A stretch of DNA of 23,015 bases from WLMZ01 sp037140375 (lineage in GTDB: Bacteria; Actinomycetota; Acidimicrobiia; Acidimicrobiales; Ilumatobacteraceae): assembly GCA_037140375.1 (NCBI GenBank), contig JBAXER010000044.1:1-23015 (forward strand). Reading direction: 5' to 3'. Below are positions 1 through 6,634 of this stretch, in pieces. The position numbers were made by a program, and so were the translations under genes. The stretch's first letter is position 1. Every line of letters starts with the position of its first letter. The notes beneath the pieces are model-generated. The model did no database searches, had not been told where the DNA came from, and saw only the letters and a list, made by a program, of their open reading frames with translations.

Positions 1-1272
1 AAGCGAACCACTGGGCGTTTCTTCCTTGAGCAGGTCGCCGAAGGCGGCACCGAGAACTGCGACTATCTCATCGCCTGCGATATGGATAACAATCCAGTGC
101 CGGGCTATCGCTTTACCAGTTACGAGCAGGGGTACGGCGACATGCTCGCCACCGCCGATTGGGACACAATCCGCATCACTCCGTGGGTGCCGAAGACGGC
201 GATGATCATGTGCGATCTCTACGACGTCGACACCAAAGAACTCATCGAGGTGGCGCCGCGCGCGGTGCTGCGTCGTCAGGTCGAAGCTGCTGCTGCGCTT
301 GGCTTCTTGCCGATGGTGGCCAGCGAGATTGAGTTCTACTTGTTTAAGGACACCTACGAAGAAGCCCACGACAAGGGCTACCGCGACCTCAAGCCGCACA
401 GCGCGTATCTCGAGGACTATCACGTGCTGCAGACCACCAAGGACGAATACATCATCGGCCAACTTCGTCGTGGCCTCGAAGCTGCTGGCGTGCCCGTCGA
501 GTTCAGCAAGGGCGAAGCGGGCCGCGGTCAGCATGAGATCAACCTCGACTACACCACTGCCGTCGAGATGGCCGATCGCAACGCGGTGTACAAAAACGGA
601 GCGAAAGAGATGGCTGCGCTCAGTGGACGCAGCATCAGCTTTATGGCCAAGTACGACTTCAACGACACGGGTTCGTCGTGTCACATTCACTCAAGCTTGT
701 GGAGCCTCGATGGCACCAAGGCGTTGTTCGACGGTCACGACGAGCACGGCGCCCACGGGATGAGCAAGCTGTTCCGCCACTACCTCGCTGGGCTCATCGC
801 TACCTCACGTGAGTTCTCGCTGCTGTGGGCGCCAACCATCAACAGCTACAAGCGGTTCCAGCTTGGCTCGTGGGCTCCTACCGGCATTGGCTGGGGCATC
901 GATAACCGCACCTTGGGCTATCGCCTTGTGGGCCATGGCAAGGGCACGCGAGTTGAGTGTCGTATTCCGGGCAGCGATGCCAACAGTTACTTGGCGTTTG
1001 CCGGCACGCTCGCCGGCGGTCTCTACGGAATTCGTAACGAGCTTGAGCTTGGCGAACCGTTCTCGGGCAATGGTTACGAGGCGCCCGACATTCCGCGCAT
1101 CCCATGGAACATCAGCGACGCTATTGCGTTGTGGGAGAACAGCGCCATCGCCAAAGAATGCTTCGGCGACGATGTGCATCATCACATCCTCACCACGGCC
1201 AAGGCCGAGTGGGCGGCGTTCAACCAGAGCGTTACCGATTGGGAACTGCGCCGCTATTGGGAACGCGTGTAA
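1..1272 (+). CDS. Glutamine synthetase family protein (5' partial)
   Basis: The reading frame is open from the first base of the window, so the true start lies upstream; 423 residues are visible. Counting from the Met at base 82, glutamine-synthetase catalytic-fold motifs appear in order: SEIEFYLF (81-88, metal-binding Glu), GQHEINL (149-155), GSSCHIHSS (197-205, the ATP/metal His region), NSYKR (254-258), NRT (275-277) and RVECRIPGSDAN (290-301, phosphate-binding Arg). The upstream frame reads TGRFFLEQ...ACDMDNNPVPGYRF, typical of the amine- or amino-acid-ligating GS-like proteins rather than GlnA. The family joins an amine to the gamma-carboxyl of glutamate using ATP; the real substrate cannot be read here. 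It is followed 55 bases later by an SDR and then a hydroxy-acid dehydrogenase on the same strand, which suggests a role in amine or amino-acid catabolism rather than ammonia assimilation. Family sure, substrate unknown. Confidence 0.9.
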   Translation, partial: KRTTGRFFLEQVAEGGTENCDYLIACDMDNNPVPGYRFTSYEQGYGDMLATADWDTIRITPWVPKTAMIMCDLYDVDTKELIEVAPRAVLRRQVEAAAALGFLPMVASEIEFYLFKDTYEEAHDKGYRDLKPHSAYLEDYHVLQTTKDEYIIGQLRRGLEAAGVPVEFSKGEAGRGQHEINLDYTTAVEMADRNAVYKNGAKEMAALSGRSISFMAKYDFNDTGSSCHIHSSLWSLDGTKALFDGHDEHGAHGMSKLFRHYLAGLIATSREFSLLWAPTINSYKRFQLGSWAPTGIGWGIDNRTLGYRLVGHGKGTRVECRIPGSDANSYLAFAGTLAGGLYGIRNELELGEPFSGNGYEAPDIPRIPWNISDAIALWENSAIAKECFGDDVHHHILTTAKAEWAAFNQSVTDWELRRYWERV

Positions 1273-1327
1273 CCACACGTACTGCAACTAGCCTTTGCCC
1301 AACGTTGTTCAAGTCTCGGAGGCATGT

Positions 1328-2098
1328 GTGGGTCGGTTAAGTGGCAAGGTTGCGCTGATTACAGGTGCGTCGTCGGGGTTGGGTCGCGTTGGCGCCGAGC
1401 GTTTCGCTCAAGAGGGCGCGCAGATCGTGATTGCCGACATCAACGATGGCGACGAAGCAGTCGAGGCAATCGCTGCTGCCGGTGGCGAGGCCACCTTTGT
1501 GCGCTGCGATGTCACCGACGAGCAGTCAGTTGAGTCTGCTGTTGCGCACGCGGTCGAGACCTTTGGCGGGCTGCACGTGTTGTACAACAACGCTGGCGTC
1601 ATGCTCGGCGACGACGACGGTCCAACCAACACCTCGATCGAGACATACAACCTGACCATGGACATCAACGTGAAGGGCGTGCTGCTTGGTTGCCGCTACG
1701 CCATTCCCGCAATGCTCGCCAGCGGTGGCGGCTCCATCGTGAACGTTGCGTCGTTTGTGGCACACATGGGTGCGGCAACTCCGCAGATTGCCTACACCGC
1801 ATCGAAGGGCGCAGTGCTGGCGATGACACGCGAGATCGCCACCATTTATGCCCGTCAGGGCATTCGTGCAAACGCGTTGTGCCCTGGGCCAATCATGACC
1901 CCGCTGCTTGCCAAGTTCTTGTCCGACGACGAAAAGCGCAACCGCCGCTTGGTACACATCCCGATGGGCCGCTTCGGGGAGCCAATCGAGATTGCTAACG
2001 GTGCACTGTTCTTGGCCTGCGACGAGAGCAGTTGGATGACGGGCCAGTCGCTCATCATCGACGGTGGCATCACCAGCGCGTACGTCACGCCGCAGTAA
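1328..2098 (+). CDS. Short-chain dehydrogenase/reductase (SDR), classical type
   Basis: A 256-residue classical SDR. The cofactor motif TGASSGLG sits at residues 12-19, an acidic residue follows beta-2 (IADIND, Asp37), which favours NAD over NADP, NNAG is at 87-90, and the catalytic set is Ser142, Tyr156 and Lys160 (YTASK). The C-terminal part carries the usual PG..MTPLL substrate loop and the terminal IDGG motif. I chose GTG 1328 because GGAGG at 1318-1322 lies five bases before it and the protein then begins VGRLSGKVALITG, as most family members do; an in-frame TTG at 1295 would add 11 residues without such a site. It oxidises a secondary alcohol or reduces a ketone; the substrate is not evident. 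Probably co-transcribed with the upstream GS-like gene. Confidence 0.9.
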   Translation: MGRLSGKVALITGASSGLGRVGAERFAQEGAQIVIADINDGDEAVEAIAAAGGEATFVRCDVTDEQSVESAVAHAVETFGGLHVLYNNAGVMLGDDDGPTNTSIETYNLTMDINVKGVLLGCRYAIPAMLASGGGSIVNVASFVAHMGAATPQIAYTASKGAVLAMTREIATIYARQGIRANALCPGPIMTPLLAKFLSDDEKRNRRLVHIPMGRFGEPIEIANGALFLACDESSWMTGQSLIIDGGITSAYVTPQ

Positions 2099-2168
2099 CG
2101 CGCTCGCTCGCCCAGCAACGCGAATGAGTGCGGTGGCCGTTGCCGCGGCATGTCAGAATCGTTGGCAT

Positions 2169-3041
2169 ATGGCACAGGTCGCGTTCATCGGTTTAGGAGT
2201 CATGGGCACGCCAATGGCGCGCCACCTCAGCGGCAAGGGCCACGAAGTCACGGTGTACAACCGCACCGCGGCGAAGGCCGACCAGTGGGTTGAGGCCAAC
2301 GGCGGCTGGTGCGCCGCGACGCCGCGCGAGGCTGCCGAAGACGCCGACTTTGTGTTTGTCTGCGTTGGCAACGACGACGACCTTCGCTCGGTGGTCTTGG
2401 GCGCCGATGGTGCGCTGGCGGGAATGAACGCTGGCGCTGTGCTCGTTGATCACACCACCGCCAGTGCCGATGTGGCTCGCGAGTTGTCTGTCGCTGCGGC
2501 CGCGGTTGGTGTTGGGTTTGTCGATGCTCCGGTCAGTGGCGGCCAGGCCGGTGCCGAGAACGGCGTGCTCACAGTGATGTGCGGCTGCGACGATCTGCTG
2601 GTGTTCGGTAAGGCCAAGGCGATCATTGCTGCTTACTCAAAGGCATGCGAGTTGATGGGCGACGCAGGCGCAGGGCAGCTCACCAAGATGGTGAATCAAA
2701 TCTGCATTGCTGGCTTAGTGCAGGCCTTGGCTGAGGGCATCAACTTTGCGCAACGCGCTGGCCTCGATGTCGACAAGGTGGTCGAGACCATCGGCAAGGG
2801 TGCTGCGCAAAGCTGGCAGATGGACAATCGTGCCATCACGATGTCGCGTGGCGAGTTTGAGTTTGGGTTTGCTGTCGAGTGGATGCGCAAAGACCTCGGT
2901 ATCTGCCTCGACGAAGCCAAGCGCAACGGAGCACGACTTCCGGTTGCCGCCTTGGTCGATCAGTTCTACGAGCAGGTCATCGCTCGTGGTGGCAAGCGCT
3001 GGGACACCAGCAGCCTGATGCACCTGCTTGCCAACGACTGA
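2169..3041 (+). CDS. 3-hydroxyisobutyrate dehydrogenase-family NAD(P)-dependent oxidoreductase
   Basis: A 290-residue beta-hydroxyacid dehydrogenase. It has the N-terminal Rossmann motif GLGVMGTPM (8-16), the substrate-binding loop DAPVSGGQAGAE (119-130), the catalytic Lys173 in GQLTKMVNQ, and the C-terminal helical domain with KDLGICLDEA. NRT after beta-2 (31-33) suggests NADP preference, since acidic residues there are typical for NAD. I chose ATG 2169 because the conserved family N-terminus (MAQVAFIGLG) begins there; an in-frame ATG at 2064 overlaps the upstream SDR and adds 35 non-conserved residues. A weak -10-like CAGAAT at 2154-2159 sits nine bases before the ATG. The family oxidises 3-hydroxyisobutyrate, tartronate semialdehyde or related acids; which one applies is unknown. 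It is the last gene of the three-gene + strand group. Confidence 0.9.
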   Translation: MAQVAFIGLGVMGTPMARHLSGKGHEVTVYNRTAAKADQWVEANGGWCAATPREAAEDADFVFVCVGNDDDLRSVVLGADGALAGMNAGAVLVDHTTASADVARELSVAAAAVGVGFVDAPVSGGQAGAENGVLTVMCGCDDLLVFGKAKAIIAAYSKACELMGDAGAGQLTKMVNQICIAGLVQALAEGINFAQRAGLDVDKVVETIGKGAAQSWQMDNRAITMSRGEFEFGFAVEWMRKDLGICLDEAKRNGARLPVAALVDQFYEQVIARGGKRWDTSSLMHLLAND

Positions 3042-3048
3042 CCGCGCG

Positions 3049-3080
3049 CGCTTGACCGTGAGTGCTTGACCAAGTGCGCC
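3049..3080. terminator. Possible weak bidirectional terminator between convergent genes
   Basis: The 43-base gap between the convergent dehydrogenase and P450 holds a direct repeat GCTTGACC (3050-3057 and 3064-3071) and a short dyad around CTTGACCAAG. The stem is short and has no T-run, so this is only a position-based suggestion. Confidence 0.2.
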
Positions 3081-3084
3081 CGGC

Positions 3085-4287
3085 CTACAGCGATAGCGGC
3101 AGGTGATCGACTCCGCGGATGGTGAGTCGATCTCGCCAACCTGGCTCGCCAGCAAGGCTGAGATTCGGGAAGCGCTGCACCAGCGAACCAATAGCAATCT
3201 GCGCTTCGAGCTTGGCCAGCGCCGAGCCGAGGCAATAGTGAATGCCGCCACCGAGCGCCAGGTGTCGCGCAGCGTTGGGGCGATCGAGGCGTAGCGCGTG
3301 TGGGTCATCGAACACGGCTGGGTCGTGATTCGCTGCGCCGAGTAGAGCCATCACAACCGTGCCGGCCTCGACGCGAACATCACCGAAGTCGACCGGCACC
3401 AACGGCACGCGAACGGTGAGTTGCACGGGCCCGTCGAAGCGCAAGAGTTCGTCGACCGCGACTGCGCCGATGGCGGGATTGTCGCGCCACATCTTGATCT
3501 GATCTGGGTGGCGCAGCAGCGCCAAGGTGCCGTTGCCAATGAGGTTCACGGTGGTCTCGTGGCCGGCGACATACAGCAGCAGAACGAACGAGATGAGCTC
3601 GGCTTCGGTCATCCGGTCGCCGCTCTCTTCGGCCTGAATAAGCGCCGACAAGATGTCGTCACCGAGGTTGCCGCGACGATCGTTGATGACCGAAACCAGA
3701 TACGGCACGAGTTGATTGATGGCATTGTCGGCGTTGTCGAGATCTTCTTCGGTGGCCGTGGGTTCGAGCGATGCGGTGATGTGCTGTGACCATTCGCGTA
3801 GCTCGGCCGCGCGGTCGGTTGGCATCATCAACATGTCGCTGATCACCTGAAAGGGAAGCGGGAAAGCGAGTTCGTCGACCAACTCAATAGAGCCCTTGTC
3901 GGCGGCGCGATCGAGCACGTCGTCGACGAGTTGTTGGATGCGCGGACGCAGTTGCTCAATCGCAGACGGCGTGAACGCTTTGCTCACGAGGCGACGCAGG
4001 CGAGTGTGATCGGGAGGATCGAGATTGAGAATCGACTTACTGATCGACTCGGATCGACGGTCTTGTCGCGCCTGCTGAAACGGAGTGGGTGGACCGGTGA
4101 CGCTCTTTTCGATATCGCGGCTGAACTCGTTGCCGCGCAGCGTTGTGGCGACGTCGTCGTATCGCGACAGCACCACGGTTCCGAACGGCGTGGGGTACGC
4201 CGGCGCAGTGTTGCGCAGCACGTCGTAGAACGGATAGGGATTGGCTCGAAAGGCCGGATCGAAGGGGTTAAACAATAGCTCGGTCAT
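3085..4287 (-). CDS. Cytochrome P450
   Basis: A 400-residue soluble bacterial P450. It carries the I-helix oxygen-activation motif AGHETT (241-246), the K-helix ExxR (Glu280-Arg283), a PERF-like region around 335-341, and the heme loop LGGGIHYCLGSALAKLE with the iron ligand Cys352. The first position of the heme loop is Leu rather than the usual Phe, a tolerated but less common variant. ATG 4287 is chosen because the protein then begins MTELLFNPFDPAF, as family members do, and because its first bases overlap the stop of the upstream SDR as ATGA (4284-4287). This indicates translational coupling. The longer frame that extends to 4854 is an out-of-frame shadow of that SDR. It needs a ferredoxin and reductase, neither of which is encoded in this window. 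Substrate unknown; the SDR partner could oxidise the hydroxylated product. Confidence 0.93.
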   Translation of the reverse strand: MTELLFNPFDPAFRANPYPFYDVLRNTAPAYPTPFGTVVLSRYDDVATTLRGNEFSRDIEKSVTGPPTPFQQARQDRRSESISKSILNLDPPDHTRLRRLVSKAFTPSAIEQLRPRIQQLVDDVLDRAADKGSIELVDELAFPLPFQVISDMLMMPTDRAAELREWSQHITASLEPTATEEDLDNADNAINQLVPYLVSVINDRRGNLGDDILSALIQAEESGDRMTEAELISFVLLLYVAGHETTVNLIGNGTLALLRHPDQIKMWRDNPAIGAVAVDELLRFDGPVQLTVRVPLVPVDFGDVRVEAGTVVMALLGAANHDPAVFDDPHALRLDRPNAARHLALGGGIHYCLGSALAKLEAQIAIGSLVQRFPNLSLAGEPGWRDRLTIRGVDHLPLSL

Positions 4288-5048
4288 GTTGGGATCAATC
4301 CGTGAAATGGGGGAGTGGGTTCGTATTGCGTAATGGGCAGGTCGCCCCACACCGCCCACACGGAGCCGGGCTTGTTGGCTTCGATAGCGGTGATGACGGT
4401 GTCGGCCACTCGCTCGGGCGACATGATGGGGACTCCGATGACGCCAAGCATTTGGCGGGCTTCGGTGGACACGATCTTCGTGTCGGCAAAGCCCGGACAG
4501 ATGGCGCTGGTGCACACGCCTCGAGGCCCAGCGGCAACGCCGAGCGACTTGGCGAAGCCAACAACGGCGTGCTTCGTGAGTGCATAGATGGGGTCGAACT
4601 GCACGGCTCCGAGGCCAGCCATCGATGCGGTCATCACGATGTGGCCGCGGCCACGCTGGAGCATCTTGGGCAGCACTACGCGGGAGCCGAACACAACGCC
4701 ATCGACGTTGGCACCCATGATGCGGCGATAGGCCTCGTCGGTGACTTCGCTGAGCAGTTCGTCGCTGAACTGCGAACCGGGCATGCGGGTGCTGACGCCA
4801 GCGTTGAGGAACGCAATGTCGAGTGCGTCGAGCGGATCGATGAGGTCGTGCCACGCCTGGGCATTGGATACATCGAGGTGGTGATATTCGCCGCCAATCT
4901 CGTTGGCTACCGCTGCACCATCAACATCGTTGAGGTCGGTGACGATGACATGTGCGCCAAGCGAGGCGAAGCGTCGTGCGACTGTGGCGCCGATTCCGCT
5001 GGCGCCTCCCGTGACGAGGGCCCGTTGTCCGGTGAGATCAAGATTCAT
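4284..5048 (-). CDS. Short-chain dehydrogenase/reductase coupled to P450
   Basis: A 254-residue SDR with the cofactor motif TGGASGIG (13-20), Asp38 after beta-2 (NAD preference), NAG at 82-84, Asn114, Ser142, Tyr155 and Lys159 (YALTK). The C-terminus differs from the common ending: in place of an IDGG motif it closes with a VWAVWGDLP segment, as in ketoreductase-like SDRs that use a different C-terminal lid. It is the first gene of a two-gene operon: its TGA overlaps the P450 ATG. ATG 5048 has no Shine-Dalgarno sequence, but TACAGT lies six bases upstream (5055-5060), so a leaderless transcript is likely. A long inverted repeat begins 27 bases before the start and may be its operator. Probably oxidises an alcohol made by, or upstream of, the P450. 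Confidence 0.9.
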   Translation of the reverse strand: MNLDLTGQRALVTGGASGIGATVARRFASLGAHVIVTDLNDVDGAAVANEIGGEYHHLDVSNAQAWHDLIDPLDALDIAFLNAGVSTRMPGSQFSDELLSEVTDEAYRRIMGANVDGVVFGSRVVLPKMLQRGRGHIVMTASMAGLGAVQFDPIYALTKHAVVGFAKSLGVAAGPRGVCTSAICPGFADTKIVSTEARQMLGVIGVPIMSPERVADTVITAIEANKPGSVWAVWGDLPITQYEPTPPFHGLIPT

Positions 5049-5054
5049 GCTTCG

Positions 5055-5060
5055 ACTGTA
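5055..5060 (-). promoter_or_regulatory. -10 box of a probable leaderless promoter for the SDR-P450 operon
   Basis: On the minus strand TACAGT fits the actinobacterial TANNNT -10 consensus and ends six bases before the ATG at 5048, which would put transcription initiation at or next to the start codon. No ribosome binding site is visible. Confidence 0.5.
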
Positions 5061-5071
5061 AGCGCCCCAGC

Positions 5072-5120
5072 GACTGATCTACGAAACACCAGGGGGGATT
5101 GGTGTTTCGTAGATCCAGTC
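5072..5120. promoter_or_regulatory. Long inverted repeat, probable operator (or hairpin) before the SDR-P450 operon
   Basis: The arms GATCTACGAAACACC (5076-5090) and GGTGTTTCGTAGATC (5101-5115) are perfectly complementary over 15 bases around a 10-base centre, and four more pairs (GACT/AGTC) follow after one unpaired C at 5116. The arm nearer the gene reaches the expected -35 region of the TACAGT promoter, which suits a repressor operator. As RNA it would make a very stable hairpin, but no T-run follows on either strand, so I favour an operator over a terminator. The binding protein is unknown; no regulator gene lies in the window. Confidence 0.55.
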
Positions 5121-5208
5121 AGAAGGGTCGAGACGTGATCACAAGCGACAGCATTGCCGCCAATGTGAATGCCACGAACGTGAGGCTAGGGAGCACACTT
5201 TTTTCCAC
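5119..5208 (-). CDS. Candidate 29-residue single-pass membrane microprotein
   Basis: Between the aminotransferase stop and the SDR promoter, the minus strand holds a short frame from GTG 5208 to TGA 5119-5121. It would encode VEKSVLPS, then a hydrophobic stretch LTFVAFTLAAMLSLVITS (about 18 residues), then RPF. A second GTG at 5196 follows a GGAAAA stretch that could act as a weak ribosome site. The frame is the same as that of the aminotransferase and stays open from the codon after its TAG. Composition is membrane-like, but the length is small enough to occur by chance, and I know no family for it. It overlaps the outer edge of the inverted repeat. Confidence 0.22.
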   Translation of the reverse strand: MEKSVLPSLTFVAFTLAAMLSLVITSRPF

Positions 5209-5259
5209 GCTTTTGTATCGGCGCGGATGGCGGCAGTCTTGAGAAATTTGTTTTGGGGA

Positions 5260-6477
5260 CTACTGCGCCGCAGCGGCGGTCGCGAAGATGTCGAGCAGCC
5301 GATCGAGTTGCGCGTCGGTGATGACCAACGGCGGACAAAAGGTGTTGGTATCGGCGTTGAGCGCACGCACGATGCCGCCGCTGGCGAGCATGCGATCGCG
5401 GATGGCCAATGCGTTCTGATCGGGTCGCAGTCCGGCAGCCCACACGGCACCCTCGCCACGAGCGTGGTCGATGATGCCGTCGGCTGCCAATGCCTGCAGT
5501 GCCGATCCGAGGCGGGCCCCCACGTGCTTGGCGCGGTTCACCAGGTCTTCGCGTTGCATGATCTCAATGTTCTTGAGGCCTGCTGCACACACACTGGCGT
5601 GGCCGCTGTAGGTGTAGCCGTGGCGCAAAATGAACGTCGGGTCGGACTCGAGCGCGTCGAGTGGTTTGCGACCAACGATCACGCCACCGAGGGGCTGATA
5701 CCCAGAAGTGACCGCTTTGGCGAACCCGAGGAAGTCGGGGGTCACGCCGTAATGCTGCGAGCCGAACCATGAACCAAGCCGGCCAAAGCCGGTGATGACC
5801 TCGTCGAAAATCAAGTGGGCACCATGCTGATCGCACAGTCGTCGCAAGCCCGCCAAGTAGTTGTCGGCGGGCGGGAACACTCCACCTGCGCCCTGCAGCG
5901 GTTCGGTGATGACGGCGGCGATCTCGGCGCTGCGCTCTTTCATCAACGATGCCAACGCCTCGATGTCATCGCTGGGTACCTGCACCACGTCGGCCAGTAA
6001 CGGGCCGAAACCAACGCGGTTCGGGGCGATGCCTTGAGCGCTCGTGCCGCCGTAGTTGGTGCCGTGATACCCGCGTGTGCGGCTGATGATGAGCGTGCGC
6101 TCGGGGTGTCCGGCCTGCACGTGTGCGAGGCGCGACAACTTCATCGCGGTGTCTACCGACTCGCTGCCGCTATCGCAAAAGAACACGCGGCCATTGGGCA
6201 TGGGGCTCAACGCCAGTAATGTCTCGGCGAGTTCGTCGGCCGGTGCGTTGGTGAAAGGGTCGAAACACGAGTAGGTCTCGAGCGTGCTCATCTGCGCGTG
6301 CACGGCATCGGCCATCTCGCGACGGCCGTGGCCGATCGCGCAGTACCACAGGCTGGCCATGCCATCGATGAACTCTTTGCCGTCGGCGTCCCAGAGCAGA
6401 GCGCCCTCGCCGCGAACAATGCGAATGAACGACTCGCGGGTGGGTGAGGCAAATGGGTGCAGAAAAGCCGATGGCAT
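5260..6477 (-). CDS. Class III (PLP-dependent) aminotransferase
   Basis: A 405-residue fold-type I aminotransferase of the omega-amino-acid/diamine group. Visible motifs: CDSGSESVDTAMKLSR (101-116, phosphate-cup Gly-Ser), YHG (137-139, ring-stacking position), ITEPLQGAGG (190-199), FDEVITGFGRLG (224-235, with the pyridine-nitrogen Asp225) and the Schiff-base Lys254 in GFAKAVTSGYQPLGG. Such enzymes move an amino group from beta-alanine, GABA, diamines or amino-oxononanoate-type donors to pyruvate or 2-oxoglutarate; the donor cannot be read from motifs. ATG 6477 is preferred because conserved sequence (FLHPFASPTRESF) follows directly and TACCGT (6486-6491) lies eight bases upstream, a leaderless arrangement; ATG 6522 and the longer frame to 6711 have no support. 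It appears to be a single-gene transcript, after the terminator of the nitrite reductase gene. Its frame remains open for 46 codons beyond the TAG. Confidence 0.9.
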   Translation of the reverse strand: MPSAFLHPFASPTRESFIRIVRGEGALLWDADGKEFIDGMASLWYCAIGHGRREMADAVHAQMSTLETYSCFDPFTNAPADELAETLLALSPMPNGRVFFCDSGSESVDTAMKLSRLAHVQAGHPERTLIISRTRGYHGTNYGGTSAQGIAPNRVGFGPLLADVVQVPSDDIEALASLMKERSAEIAAVITEPLQGAGGVFPPADNYLAGLRRLCDQHGAHLIFDEVITGFGRLGSWFGSQHYGVTPDFLGFAKAVTSGYQPLGGVIVGRKPLDALESDPTFILRHGYTYSGHASVCAAGLKNIEIMQREDLVNRAKHVGARLGSALQALAADGIIDHARGEGAVWAAGLRPDQNALAIRDRMLASGGIVRALNADTNTFCPPLVITDAQLDRLLDIFATAAAAQ

Positions 6478-6485
6478 AGAGGCCA

Positions 6486-6491
6486 ACGGTA
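6486..6491 (-). promoter_or_regulatory. -10 box of a probable leaderless promoter for the aminotransferase
   Basis: On the minus strand TACCGT (TANNNT) lies eight bases before ATG 6477, and there is no Shine-Dalgarno sequence in between. This fits leaderless initiation and supports the chosen start. Confidence 0.45.
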
Positions 6492-6571
6492 GCCGGTTGA
6501 GCGATCGGCAGTTTGCCTTCATCCGGCGCTCGCCAAACCATTCAGCGCAGCGCTGGCAGCAAGCGCCATTC

Positions 6572-6620
6572 CCCCATAAAGCGTGAGCGCACTGTTGCCG
6601 TGCGCTCACGCTTGATGGGG
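6572..6620 (-). terminator. Stem-loop element, copy 1 (3' of nitrite reductase gene)
   Basis: A near-perfect hairpin: 6572-6592 pairs with 6600-6620 over about 20 base pairs with a single mismatch (6578/6614) and a 7-base loop. It begins 14 bases beyond the nitrite reductase stop, where a terminator is expected, but no T-run follows. About 40 of 49 positions are identical to a second element at 7950-7998, so it may belong to a dispersed repeat family. Confidence 0.7.
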
Positions 6621-6634
6621 ACGAGGGTGGGTTG

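Noticed and set aside
4288..4854. N-terminal extension of the first P450 to 589 residues
   Set aside because: The extension lies in a different frame over the SDR gene, has Arg/His-rich shadow composition, and the family N-terminus plus an ATGA junction fix the start at 4287.
5072..5120. Inverted repeat as terminator of the aminotransferase
   Set aside because: It is about 140 bases past the stop, lacks a T-run, and reaches the promoter region of the next operon; an operator fits better, though a terminator is not excluded.
4302..5138. 278-residue open frame antisense to the SDR
   Set aside because: Gly/His/Asp-rich composition typical of a shadow frame; the SDR on the other strand is complete.
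1..6477. A Puu-type putrescine pathway made of the GS-like gene and the aminotransferase
   Set aside because: The genes are on opposite strands and separated by an SDR-P450 operon; no gamma-glutamyl hydrolase or amine oxidase is present.
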